Shown in pieces: positions 49,354-57,449 of a stretch of DNA of 64,000 nucleotides. The stretch is taken from the NCBI GenBank assembly GCA_036244855.1, contig BQKZ01000706.1, positions 51,791-115,790 of the forward strand, in the 5' to 3' direction. The notes under the pieces are model-generated. The model saw only the letters and a list, made by a program, of their open reading frames with translations, made no database searches and was not told the origin of the DNA. The position numbers and the translations under genes are program-made. Numbering within the stretch: position 1 is the stretch's first letter; every line of letters starts with the position of its first letter. The stretch is from Temnopleurus reevesii. Its lineage: Eukaryota; Echinodermata; Echinoidea; Temnopleuroida; Temnopleuridae.

Positions 49354-51507
49354 GGATGAGGATGATGATGGAGGTGATAGTGTTGATGATGGTAGCGATG
49401 ATGGTGATTATGATGATGATGATGACGATGATGATGATGATGATGACGGTGATGGTGATGATGATGATGGTGGTGATGATGATGATAGTGTTGATGATGT
49501 TTGTGATAATGATGATTATGATGATGATGACGATGATAATGATGAAGATGATGATGATGATGTCTATGACCATCATCAAAGTGGTTCACTGTGCTCAAGT
49601 TCGACATATTTTTGTTGTAGAACAATAAAGAAAACGTGTGTCATACATTCAAAGAGAACACTTTTTGAACCCCACAATATTACTAGAAATTAACATTTTC
49701 AAATTACTATTGATGCAAAACAGATGGCTTAGTCAAAGTTTTATACTAGACATTTGCAGAATATGAATCAACTCTGCCAATCAATCTTGAAATATTATGT
49801 CACCAGAGAGCAATGAGTATATCATTATAATGGTTAGTGTCTTTTGTCTTCATGCTTTCACTTTGATTTCCATCTAGGGTGTTCTTTCGCTGTCAATGAA
49901 TGAGCGTTTCCAGCTCGAGGGTGGATTCATTGGAATCATTGAGTGGGTCATAGGTCAACGCACTGGACAATGGATGGGATTTGCACTCAGAGATGCAGTC
50001 GTCAAAGCAACAGAGTAAGTTTATATTCTCTCTTTTTTATGCATTTATTATATGAATATCAATTATGATAATACAGGATACTTTTAATGGGCCAGATTCC
50101 ACATGAATAATGTGTTTAAGTTGCAGTGAAGGAAGATTGCAGGAAAATTAAAAATTACATGTGGTGTAGATACTATTGGAAAGCACTTATAAAGAGATAT
50201 GTTTTGAGTGCATTTTCAAACATTTAACGCTTTGGATATCACAGATTTCAGGTGGTAGTTCATTCCATAGATAAGATGCAGCATGTGCAAAAGTTCAATC
50301 TCCCTATGATTTCTTGGTTTTAGGAACCGTAAGCAGTTCAGAATCAGGGGGTTTTGATTTTAATTTTTTCCCATACCTTATTTTTCACCTTCTTTACATT
50401 AGAATATAGGTTTACCTGAAACATATCAATGTGAAATGAACTACAGCAAGGATGTGTCTGTTAGGTTGAGTTGAATCTGCACCAATAAACTCATGTATGA
50501 TGACTCGCTGGTAGTCAAAAGAAACCTTACACTCGGTGAAGAAAAGCTCAAGAAGTATGAAAATAGCTTCAACTTCATCAACAACTTTGCATTCCTTTAC
50601 TTTAATATTATTTCTTTTTTACAGATGTATATGTATTGTTAGTGTCAAAGGAAACCAGTGTCTATCTCATGATATAACAATCCTTTTACAATTTGAATCA
50701 ACAGCTTTGAAACCACCCTCACCTACCTAACATCTGTTGATCTACTTGCACCTGGCTACATCATCCTTGGTGGAAACTCAACAGGAGAGGGCGCTATCAT
50801 CACAAGATCCATCGGCACCAAAGCTGATAATGTCAAAAGGTAAGAAACTTTAGCTGTTGCTATGACTGGGACATCCAATATCACATTAGAGTGCAGCTAC
50901 CTATATATTGCAAACACCTGTTTCAATGAGGTGTTGGTGATATTGTTGTAATGACCTTTTCTTGGATTTGACTAAAGTTTAACTTTAGTTTTATGATGCC
51001 AGATTAATTATTTTCTTATCCTTGTGATTTTCGAGATCACATAATTTAACCCATTTTCTTCTTATCATCCTTGTGCTTGCAATTAAAGATGAAGAAATAA
51101 AGATTTATTTGAGATCATGGATGGTGTTTCATAAAGCTGTTAGAGTAATAGAGATATGCACCATTCTACGCATGACTGGTGATTCTTTCCTCCAATTAGT
51201 AATAATCCTTAAATCACATAGTTAGCACATGAGAAAGGGCCACCAGTCTTGTTAGAGTCATCAGTAGCTCTATGAACAGCGTTATGAAATACATCCCTGG
51301 TCGGTGTTTCACCAAGTTATAAAATACTTTAAAGTATTCCCGCATAGAATGGCGCCATCTCTCGTTGAAAGTGCTGCCCCGCTGCAGCTACCAACGAGCC
51401 AATTGGAGAAATGCCGTGATCGTGACGTCATNNNNNNNNNNNNNNNNNNNNNNNNNNNNNNNNNNNNNNNNNNNNNNNNNNNNNNNNNNNNNNNNNNNNN
51501 ATGATGT

Positions 51508-51553
<46 letters not shown>

Positions 51554-51597
51554 GTTGATGATGGTGATGATGATCGATGATGGTGGTGATGATGATT

Positions 51598-51645
<48 letters not shown>

Positions 51646-51736
51646 GGGATGATGATGATGATGGTGGTGATGATGGTTATGATGGTGATTGTGGTGAGGA
51701 TGATGTTGATGATTATGGTGATGATGGTGGTGGTGG

Positions 51737-51783
<47 letters not shown>

Positions 51784-51888
51784 ATGACGATGATGATTAT
51801 GACGATGATGATGATGATGATGATGATGATGGTGGGGTGATGATGATGATGAGGAGGATGATGGTGGTGATAATGATGATGATGATGG

Positions 51889-51919
<31 letters not shown>

Positions 51920-51934
51920 GATGATGATTGTGAC

Positions 51935-51965
<31 letters not shown>

Positions 51966-54900
51966 ATGTTATGATGATGATGATGATTATGTTATGATGA
52001 TGATGTCTATGGCATTCATCAAAGTGGTTCACTGTTCTTAAGTGTAGGACAAGGAAGAAGAGATGTGTCATGCATACATTTATGCTTAGAGCACACTCTT
52101 AGCGCTCCACAATATTACTGACAACTAACATACTTAAATTACTATGGCTGCCAAACAGGTGGCTTAGTCGAAGTTTTATACTATCATGTCTCATTTGCTG
52201 CATATGAATCAGTCCAACTAATCAATCTGGAAATAGTCCAGAAAGCAATGATTGTATCATCATAGTGGTTTATGTCTTTTGTCTTCATGTTTACACTTTG
52301 ATTTTTATTCTAGGGTGTTCTTTCTCTGTCCATGAACGAGCGTTTCCAACTTGAAGGTGGATTTATTGGAATAATTGAATGGGTCATAGGTCAACGCACT
52401 GGCCAATGGATGGGATTTGCACTCAGAGACGCAGTCGTCAAAGCAACAGAGTAAGGTTTTACTCTTCTTTATTTACAATATATTACATTTATGGTTTGAA
52501 AGAGGTTCATCATGGTGAAGAATAATTGAAAAAAAAAGTTGATTAGCTGTCTCACAACTCTGATCAACTAAAGGGAGAATGAAGGTAGAATTATGTTTCC
52601 GCGGCTGTGTACTGCCAGCCTTCATCAGACTATAATGAGCATAGAAAGGAAAGAATGTAGTTTAGAGGCGTGTATCATTCAATTCTGAATATTTACGCCA
52701 GAAGAAGAAGAGAGAAAGAGGATCGCCATCTTAACGTCTCCATCCGAAAGACGGTATGCGACCAGGCTTCGAACCCACAGGCAGGAACTAACCCAAGTCT
52801 ATGACTGTCCCAAACAGCTTGATTTCAGGCGCACGCCACGACGCCTCAGACCACGCTGCGTGTGCCTTATATTGCCACGGGAGTATCCCGTAGCAATAAG
52901 CCAAATGTTACTTTTCCTAGCAACATGATTGGCTGTTACCATTGACCAATCAGCATTATGTTACATTTATGTATTTTTATTTTCATTATTTTCACAATTT
53001 TACAATTTGAATCAACAGCTTTGAAACCACCCTCAGCTACCTAACATCTGTTGATCTACTTGCACCAGGCTACATCATCCTTGGTGGAAACTCAACAGGA
53101 GAGGGCGCTATCATTACGAGATCCATTGGCACCAAAGCTGATAATGTCAAAAGGTAAGAAACTCTGACAGTTGCTACGACTGAAACATCCAATAGCCCAT
53201 TAGAGTGCATTTGCCAATATATTGTAAAGACCTGTTTCAATGAGATGTTGGTGATATTATTTTAATGACCGTTTCTTGGATTTGACTAATGTTTAACTGA
53301 AGTTTTTTGATACCAAATTGATTATTCTTTATCCTTACAATTTTCTATATCACATAATTTAACATATTTGCTTCTTATTATGCTTTTGCTCGCAATAAAA
53401 AATTTAGAATAAAAAGATAATGATTTATTTGAGATCATGAATGGCATTTCATAAAGCTGTTCATAGAGTTATGCACCACACTGTGGAAGACTGGTGACTC
53501 TTTCCTACACTCAACAATAACCCATACATCACTGAGTTATCACATGACAAAGGGTGGCCAGTCTTGCTTAGTGTCATGAGTAGCTAAGCTCTTTGACCAG
53601 CATTATGGAACACAATTCTGGGTGGCGTTCCACCAAATCGTTCTTCAATTAACGCTTTACTTTAAGAAGGACTGGAGTACGGTAATTAATGAGTTTAATA
53701 GGCATAAAATTCAGCACAAGAATTTATACCAGTTGTGTGTCAAGTCGTTCTTAAAGTCTTTCGTAACTTGGTGAAATACCGCCCAGGTTACCATTCAGGA
53801 ATTTGGATTGTGCAGTACTGAATCATGAATGGCTGACACTTCACATCACCTTCCAAATGATTCATACATTCATTCCATTCCTCTTGTCTTACTTGTATGT
53901 CTTCATTGCGTTAATGACAGGTTGAATCCTGCTAATGGAACATGGTATGTCCTGGAAACCAACTATGATAACTGGAAGAGCCCTCCATTCTTTGATGATA
54001 GAAGAGCACCGGCCACTAAGTGTATGAACACCATGACACAAGCAGTAAGTTTGACATACTAAAGAAATATATTCAGGAGAATTCCATAATTACCACATAC
54101 ATTGTGTGTGTGTTTTGTTTTTGTATTTTACGGAAGGATGTATGCCATGGAATATTTTTCCTGGTATCGCATCAGAGTTTCCTATGTATTTAAGCATGAA
54201 TGCTACACAAAAGGTTTTTTGTTAAGCAACTTTTTTACTATAACTTTACAGTAAATTGTGAAAAAAATTCTCTCTGTATAAAACTTGAAATCAAATGTGA
54301 AAAGAAAAATTATTCCCTGTAGGCATAATTATTACAAAACAAATACAGAGTGAGGAGCGCTGGATGAATAGGCTTTGTATTTCTAAAAAGTGTATACTTT
54401 CTGGTAGAACTAACATTTGAAATTGAATTGTAAACTTGCCATGAAAGAGTGTTTAATTGTACATTTATGCATGCATGTTTATATACCTTGTAATTAACCT
54501 CTTAACTTCTTTTCATCAAGAGGCTTATTTTAGTAGATTACCCAGGTCCATTCGTTCATTGGTATGAAGATTTGAAATCACTGAATTCACAGTATTTTTA
54601 TTTATTTATTTTTTTTTTGTAATACTTTACATGACTCTGATCTTTACATCAAATTATATGAAATTGCTGTAATTTGTAGGTTTATTCCAGTCTGTTTTGG
54701 TGATTCTTTAGATTTCCCTGGCTTTCATACTATACAAGTAGATGATATTCATAAAATAATAAATTTTGATAGAAAGAGCAAATTTAGTCATATTGAACCC
54801 TCACTGTGTGAAGTACAGTGCATAACTTATTGTAATGCCTCATATATTTTTTTTTCTTATTCCCAGATGTTAATATACTAATTCCATCTTACAATTTTTC

Positions 54901-55739
54901 TCATGTGACAGAATGTTGGACTAAAAGGAATATTCAATGTGCTTTCTACAAAACCAGTCAGAAATCTTGTAAGTATATATTTCAATTTTTCCTCTGTATG
55001 TATATGTCATTTGTCATTATCTTCACCAATTATATACCTCATGATGTTTTAATTTTTAATCTATCATTGAGCCTGAAAATGTTTATGAGAATAAATCCAT
55101 TGATTGACATTCAGGAAATAAATGATTGTCTGAAATAAGCAATGGTGAAGGAAATAGATAACCCAAGTTGATGACAACAGTGCAATCTAATTTATTTCAG
55201 ACGTATAAAACACATTTTTTTTTAAATTTCATACACCTAAAACATGGATAAGTGGCTCATTAGACCTATTGATATAGAAATATCAATCAGCTCTTTGAAA
55301 TCCTGTACATCATTTGATTTAGAAAAGAAAAGGGCTCATCAAAATGCCTTTACAGGGTGGTCAATCTTCTTTTCTCCATCTTTATATGCCCGTTATTCAC
55401 TCATTACACTTGTTTTGAAACGATAATCATTTGGCTCGTATCATTTGTTTGTAATTATTCATCTAATTTTTTGTTGTCATCTGTGATTTGGCTTTTAACC
55501 TATGAGAAGCTCAGATTATCTTAATGTATAGTCATCTTTTCCCAGTGGATTTTCCCATCATTGCCATTCATTCAATGTATTTTCATAATTTCAATCTATG
55601 TGTGATTTTTTTCTTCATAATTTCAATCTTTGTTGGAATTTGTTCCTAGTTGACGACCTACACTGCGTTGATGCATGTAAGAAACGGAACGTTGGATACA
55701 TACCTTCAATACTGCCCTCAACCATGCTGGCCTTGGTAA
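42612..55739 (+). CDS. ASAH1-like: Acid ceramidase / N-acylethanolamine acid amidase family gene (overview; one in-frame stop)
   Basis: Twelve exons (114, 129, 87, 79, 75, 46, 145, 137, 135, 124, 57 and 90 bp) join in phase to 1,218 bp, i.e. 405 residues plus stop; human ASAH1 has 395. The enzyme is a lysosomal N-terminal-nucleophile amidase that cleaves ceramide to sphingosine and fatty acid. It is made as a precursor that self-cleaves before the catalytic Cys. Visible features are a signal peptide ending VSA|QD, a Cys in EDCRSD (about residue 43), the nucleophile in FTVCTS (Cys152), Arg168 and Asp171 in ARNLDFG, Asn295 in GGNSTGEG, Asn330 in ETNYDNW, Arg343 in FFDDRR, and a C-terminal CPQPC pair. 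Six N-X-T sequons fit a glycosylated lysosomal protein. NAAA is the close alternative; overall match and the CPxPC tail favour acid ceramidase. Codon 59 is TAA, and exons 8-12 also exist as second copies downstream. Confidence 0.93.
42726..44821 (+). other. Acid ceramidase intron 1
   Basis: The donor is GTAAGA and the acceptor TTTTCTTACAG. The first 180 bp are CpG-dense. A long fold-back element fills 43263-43871. A fragment like the 19.36 kb element (antisense-like GCAACTTTCGAGCAACAC) lies near 44050-44090. The rest is unremarkable AT-rich DNA. Confidence 0.8.
43263..43871. mobile_element. Fold-back element family E, 609 bp, ~200-bp inverted arms
   Basis: The left arm (43263-43470) and right arm (about 43610-43871) are long imperfect inverses. 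GAAAATTTGAGCTTAATTGG matches the inverse of CCGACGATCC...GCTCAAATTTTCA, GTTCAAAAGTTACGAATTT matches AAATTCATAACTTTTGAA, and CCTTGAATTGGCAACGC matches GCGTTGCCGACTCGAGG. No open frame. Confidence 0.85.
44822..44950 (+). CDS. ASAH1-like: Acid ceramidase exon 2, containing an in-frame TAA
   Basis: This 129-bp, 43-codon, phase 0/0 exon has acceptor TTACAG and donor CAG^GTAATA. The reading is [20 protein letters not shown], stop, then [19 protein letters not shown] and ADQ. Both sides of the stop match the family (human has ...W-Y-T-I-N-L-D-L-P---RW), and the stop sits exactly at the conserved Tyr, so one base (TAY to TAA) explains it. The stop at 44882-44884 also creates a perfect GTAAGT donor look-alike at 44881. 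Splicing there would delete the conserved NLD segment and leave the frame out of phase. The allele is either a true nonsense allele, a sequencing error, or part of a decaying gene. Confidence 0.88.
45442..45528 (+). CDS. ASAH1-like: Acid ceramidase exon 3
   Basis: This 87-bp, 29-codon exon is phase 0/0, with acceptor CAACAG and donor ATG^GTAAGT. It reads [20 protein letters not shown] then AVNIVNELM. It corresponds to the helical pro-segment of the alpha subunit that precedes the self-cleavage site. One N-E-T sequon is present. Confidence 0.85.
45555..45727. mobile_element. MITE family A, complete copy in ceramidase intron 3
   Basis: 173 bp, ends CCAGGGTTGCGTCTCATGAA and TTTTTCAAACATAACCCTGG inverse. 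A further right-end-like piece (AACAGTTCTGTGAAATATAACCC) lies at 45828-45852. Confidence 0.8.
46370..46448 (+). CDS. ASAH1-like: Acid ceramidase exon 4
   Basis: This 79-bp exon enters in phase 0 and leaves in phase 1. The acceptor is ATTCCAG and the donor CTAG^GTAAGT. It reads [20 protein letters not shown] then ATGIPL. It matches the family segment with P-P-E-E--GIA--T-IPLGE just before the catalytic Cys exon. Confidence 0.87.
46903..46903. other. Single N after a poly-G run
   Basis: A run of 16 or more G precedes the N. No repeated flank is seen here, unlike the other single-N sites. Confidence 0.9.
46979..47053 (+). CDS. ASAH1-like: Acid ceramidase exon 5 (catalytic Cys, self-cleavage site)
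   Basis: This 75-bp exon is phase 1/1. It reads (G)[20 protein letters not shown] then QDKT. FTVCTS corresponds to human FTICTS, where the precursor cleaves before Cys143. The equivalent here is Cys152 of the joined product. The acceptor is TTTTTTAG and the donor ACAG^GTATTT. A 16-18 base poly-G run ending in a single N lies about 75 bp upstream in the intron. Confidence 0.93.
47853..47898 (+). CDS. ASAH1-like: Acid ceramidase exon 6 (ARNLDFG motif)
   Basis: This 46-bp exon enters in phase 1 and leaves in phase 2. It reads (G)[14 protein letters not shown](G). Arg168 and Asp171 of RNLD match human Arg159 and Asp162, which sit in the active site beside the nucleophile. The acceptor is GATGATAG and the donor TTGG^GTATGT. 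It is too short to be found as a free-standing open frame; it was recognised by motif and by exact phase fit. Confidence 0.92.
48924..49064. mobile_element. Mariner-type MITE (family I) in ceramidase intron 6
   Basis: 141 bp flanked by TA on both sides. The terminal inverted repeat runs CAGTGCTAGTCAGAATTATTT against AATAATTCTGACTTGCACTG, one base different. CAGT ends plus TA target duplication fit a Tc1/mariner-derived non-autonomous element. Confidence 0.85.
49095..49239 (+). CDS. ASAH1-like: Acid ceramidase exon 7
   Basis: This 145-bp exon enters in phase 2 and leaves in phase 0. It reads (G)[20 protein letters not shown] then [20 protein letters not shown] and GIITGMKP. The family pattern W----TW--TE-L-PL-V---F---K-VF-----FAGYVG--TG-KPG is clear. 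The acceptor CCTGTAG lies only 30 bp after a mariner-type MITE (48924-49064). The donor CCA^GTAAGT is followed within 20 bp by a long GAT repeat. Confidence 0.93.
49259..49565 (+). repeat. (GAT)n trinucleotide tract, copy A, intron 7
   Basis: This is about 300 bp of ATG/GAT triplets with scattered GGT, GAC and GAA variants, starting 20 bp after the exon 7 donor. All reading frames stay open and would encode poly-Asp or poly-Met, but these are artefacts of the repeat. The flank after it (CATCATCAAAGTGGTTCACT) is shared with copy B. Confidence 0.95.
49878..50014 (+). CDS. ASAH1-like: Acid ceramidase exon 8, copy A
   Basis: This 137-bp exon enters in phase 0 and leaves in phase 2. It reads [45 protein letters not shown]. 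It matches the family block G-FSL-LNERF---GG--GI-EWI-G. The acceptor is CATCTAG and the donor ACAGA^GTAAGT. The second copy at 52314 encodes the identical peptide with 11 synonymous differences. Confidence 0.92.
50705..50839 (+). CDS. ASAH1-like: Acid ceramidase exon 9, copy A
   Basis: This 135-bp exon is phase 2/2. It reads (D)[44 protein letters not shown](R). The motif APxYxILGG--SGEG-VITR is diagnostic; Asn295 in GGNST is both an active-site position and part of an N-X-T sequon. The acceptor is TCAACAG and the donor AAAAG^GTAAGA. Confidence 0.92.
51118..51299. mobile_element. MITE family A copy in block I copy A
   Basis: GTTTCATAAAGCTGTTAGAG at left, and GAACAGCGTTATGAAATACATCCCTGG at right. 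The matching insertion is at 53440-53613 in copy B. Confidence 0.8.
51432..51500. other. Assembly gap, 69 N
   Basis: This N run separates the two copies of duplicated block I. Left of it is the start of an inverted-repeat element and about 85 bp of unique GC-richer sequence. Right of it the GAT tract begins at once. Confidence 0.99.
51501..52003 (+). repeat. (GAT)n trinucleotide tract, copy B
   Basis: This is about 500 bp of the same ATG/GAT repeat, starting directly at the end of the 69-N gap. It is followed by the same unique flank as copy A. Its left side (exon 7 and donor) is missing because of the gap. Confidence 0.95.
52314..52450 (+). CDS. ASAH1-like: Acid ceramidase exon 8, copy B
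   Basis: Its length, phases and peptide are the same as copy A. Eleven nucleotide differences (for example TCG/TCT, CAG/CAA, GAG/GAA, GAT/GAC) all leave the protein unchanged. The acceptor is TATTCTAG and the donor ACAGA^GTAAGG. It cannot follow exon 9 copy A in one message, because 9A ends in phase 2 and 8B needs phase 0. It can only replace copy A, belong to another allele, or belong to a second gene copy. Confidence 0.9.
52540..52990 (-). mobile_element. Probable tRNA-derived SINE inserted between ceramidase exons 8B and 9B
   Basis: On the minus strand, an A-box-like TGGTCTGAGGCGTCG (52853-52839) is followed about 65 bp later by a near-consensus B box GGTTCGAAGCC (52775-52765). The piece is much richer in GC than the intron around it, and it is absent from the copy A intron. 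Ends are not defined. Confidence 0.5.
53020..53154 (+). CDS. ASAH1-like: Acid ceramidase exon 9, copy B
   Basis: This exon is 135 bp, phase 2/2, with five differences from copy A. One changes the protein (TLTYL becomes TLSYL); the others are silent. The splice sites are conserved (TCAACAG and AAAAG^GTAAGA). The intron before it is unrelated to the copy A intron except for the last ~20 bp, because a repeat-rich insertion fills it. Confidence 0.88.
53440..53613. mobile_element. MITE family A copy in block I copy B
   Basis: ATTTCATAAAGCTGTTCATAG at left, and CCAGCATTATGGAACACAATT at right. It is directly followed by a family B element. Confidence 0.8.
53611..53787. mobile_element. MITE family B copy before ceramidase exon 10A
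   Basis: Ends GGGTGGCGTTCCACCAAATC and AACTTGGTGAAATACCGCCC inverse, with ACTTTAAGAAGGACTGGAGT opposite CCAGTTGTGTGTCAAGTCG inside. Confidence 0.8.
53921..54044 (+). CDS. ASAH1-like: Acid ceramidase exon 10, copy A
   Basis: This 124-bp exon enters in phase 2 and leaves in phase 0. It reads (R)[48 protein letters not shown] and FFDDRR carry Asn330 and Arg343, equivalent to human Asn320 and Arg333 in the catalytic site. The Cys in TKCMN is the expected partner of the exon 2 Cys. The acceptor is ATGACAG and the donor GCA^GTAAGT. Confidence 0.93.
54146..54319. mobile_element. MITE family H copy after ceramidase exon 10A
   Basis: It lies about 100 bp after the exon 10A donor, with the end ATTATTCCCTG. 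It is at the same site as in copy B, so the insertion is older than the split of the two blocks. Confidence 0.75.
54912..54968 (+). CDS. ASAH1-like: Acid ceramidase exon 11, copy A
   Basis: This 57-bp, 19-codon, phase 0/0 exon reads [19 protein letters not shown]. The family segment is ----MYDVLSTKPVLN-. The acceptor is TGTGACAG and the donor CTT^GTAAGT. The second copy at 58042 is identical. Confidence 0.9.
55650..55739 (+). CDS. ASAH1-like: Acid ceramidase exon 12, copy A (C terminus)
   Basis: This exon has 29 codons and TAA at 55737-55739. It reads [20 protein letters not shown] then YCPQPCWPW. Human ends [23 protein letters not shown]. The two Cys form the expected C-terminal disulfide, and an N-G-T sequon is present. 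The acceptor is GTTCCTAG. Confidence 0.92.
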   Translation: MTTYTALMHVRNGTLDTYLQYCPQPCWPW

Positions 55740-55751
55740 ACCAACTTGATC

Positions 55752-56090
55752 TCGACCCTGCTTCGTAAAATTTCCTGAACTTGCTCACAGCCAATCAATT
55801 GCTGGCATTTCAGTAGCTTATCACATTACATGGTAATCTGAGATTGACAATAGATATCGACCCTGTTTCATGAAACTTTGTGAACTTGCTCTCAGCAAAT
55901 CAAATGCTGGCATTTCAGTAGCTTATCACAATATATGGTAATCTGGTATTGACAATAGGTATCAACCCTGTTTCATGAACCTTCCTGAACTTGCTATCAG
56001 CAATTCAAATACTGAAATTTCAGTAGCTTATCACAGTACTTGGTACTCAGATAATGACATTTAATCTCCTGAAACAGGGCTCAGTAGCAA
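55752..56090 (+). repeat. Three ~105-bp tandem units just after the stop codon, copy A
   Basis: Units begin at 55752, 55857 and 55962, each starting TCRACCCTG and holding TTCCTGAACTTGCT and TTCAGTAGCTTATCACA. The last unit ends with GAAACAGGG, the inverse of the unit start, so this may be a terminal-inverted-repeat element with internal tandem units. It is 12 bp from the stop codon and so is probably in the 3' UTR. Confidence 0.8.
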
Positions 56091-56157
56091 TGATTTCCCA
56101 TTACCCCCATTTTTTGACAAAGTAAGAAGACCTAGGTAATTTGCCTCTTCTGAGTCA

Positions 56158-56163
56158 AATAAA
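56158..56163 (+). terminator. Possible ceramidase poly(A) signal (AATAAA), with a duplicate at 59289
   Basis: AATAAA lies 420 bp after the stop codon in copy A and at 59289-59294 in copy B. The hexamer is common in AT-rich DNA, so this is only a candidate. Confidence 0.3.
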
Positions 56164-56811
56164 AAACGACCTAGGAATTATTATGGGAGTGAATAGAGAG
56201 AGTAAATTAAATACATGCCTGTACCAATTCAAAAAAAAAATAGTATTAATCTCATTTTGGGGTAGTTTCAAATTTCATCATCTAGCTTTTGGAAAATTTC
56301 TGTCTTCATGATTTATACACTGTATACCGGTAGTTAAATTGATGACTGTCTTAATGATTGAATCATGTTCTTCCAAGTTTAATCCTTTCCAAGTTGAATA
56401 CATTTTTTTTCTATGATCGATGGATGGTATGTTTATTATGACACATGAAATGGTATTTCTACTTCGAAAGCAGTAATTATGAAAATGCAATGTTGATAAC
56501 AAGTTCATTCCAGTCTGTTTTGCATGTGAAAATCTTATCAATGATTGATTTTGTGTAGGCGCTAAGAGGTAGAAACTTGATAATTGTGGTAGAATGTGCC
56601 ATGAAATACTGAATTTAGATCATTATTTAGATATTTGTGATTTGAAATTACTTTTGAAGTTTTAATTATATCAAACAGGGGTAAAAAATTGTAAAAGATT
56701 AGTACACGGTGTTTAATTCTGTGAAACATGTAGTCCTAGCAGCTGTTTTGATGGTCCTGAGATGAATAGAAGGTCCTCATGAAATACTGATGATGGAGGG
56801 ACTGAAAGATA

Positions 56812-56812
56812 N
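56812..56812. other. Single-N junction inside duplicated ceramidase 3' region
   Basis: The left sequence ends GGACTGAAAGATA, which recurs at about 59941. The right sequence begins inside the inverted-repeat element that is complete at 53611. Confidence 0.9.
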
Positions 56813-56930
56813 CTGATATCAGTTCTTGTGCTGAATGATCGAGAATGCGTATTATACTCGTTAATGTACTCCAGTCTTTCTTAAAGTTGTTTGTAACTTT
56901 ACGAACGATGTGGTGAAACACTGCCCAGGT
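56813..56930. mobile_element. MITE family B, right part, before ceramidase exon 10B
   Basis: It starts at CAGTTCTTGTGCTGAATGAT and ends CGATGTGGTGAAACACTGCC. The left arm is lost at the single-N junction. A further left-arm fragment of this family lies at 51302-51335 beside the 69-N gap. Confidence 0.8.
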
Positions 56931-57070
56931 CACAATTTAGGAATACAGATTCTACAGATATATTGAATACTGAATTTTGAAGTGTTGACAGTTCACACCA
57001 CCTTCTGTATGAATCATACATTCATCTCTTTATCCTGTCTTACTTGTATTTCTCCATTCCCTGATGACAG

Positions 57071-57194
57071 GTTGAATCCTGCTAACGGAACATGGTATGT
57101 CTTGGAGACCAACTATGATAACTGGAAGAACCCTCCATTCTTTGATGATAGGAGAACGCCAGCCACTAAGTGTATGAACACCATGACACAAGCA
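57071..57194 (+). CDS. ASAH1-like: Acid ceramidase exon 10, copy B
   Basis: This exon has 124 bp with eight differences from copy A. Two residues change: WKS becomes WKN, and DDRRAP becomes DDRRTP, the form also found in human. The catalytic Asn and Arg are kept, and the splice sites are intact. Confidence 0.9.
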
Positions 57195-57274
57195 GTAAGT
57201 TTGGCATACTAAAGAAATATATTCAGGGGATTCCATAATTACCACATTTTTGTATTTTATGGAAGGATGTATGC

Positions 57275-57449
57275 CAGGGAATATTTTTCCTGGTATCGCA
57301 TCAGAGTTTTCTATGTTTTTAAGCATGAATGTTACACAAGAGGTTTTTTGTTAAGCAACATTTTTACATATAACTTTACAGTAAATTGTGAAAAAAAATC
57401 TCACTGTATAAAACTTGAAATCAAATGTGAAATGAAAAATTATTCCCTG
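57275..57449. mobile_element. MITE family H copy after ceramidase exon 10B
   Basis: Starts CAGGGAATATTTTTCCTGG and ends ATTATTCCCTG. Orthologous in position to 54146-54319. Confidence 0.75.

Larger units (their letters stand above)
49259..51299 (+). repeat. Duplicated block I, copy A (GAT tract, exons 8-9, MITE)
   Basis: The unit runs from the GAT tract through exons 8A and 9A to an inverted-repeat element. By eye, the intronic parts match copy B at roughly 80-85%, far less than the exons. It ends at the MITE and a truncated second element next to the N gap. Confidence 0.88.
51501..53613 (+). repeat. Duplicated block I, copy B
   Basis: This has the same order as copy A: GAT tract, exon 8B, exon 9B, shared downstream intron, and the same MITE at the same place (53440-53613). 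A repeat-rich insertion sits between 8B and 9B. Confidence 0.88.
53611..56811 (+). repeat. Duplicated block II, copy A (exons 10-12 and 3' region)
   Basis: This runs from an inverted-repeat element through exons 10A-12A to base 56811, where a single N follows. Compared with copy B, it is clearly diverged up to about 54290 and almost identical from there to its end. Confidence 0.9.

Noticed and set aside
49250..51974. Long open frames encoding poly-Asp, poly-Met, poly-His or poly-Ile
   Set aside because: They come from the GAT/ATG repeat, which is open in every frame on both strands. The tract lies in an intron.
52760..52855. Functional tRNA gene suggested by the A and B boxes
   Set aside because: I could not fold a full cloverleaf, and the sequence around it looks like a repeat insertion.
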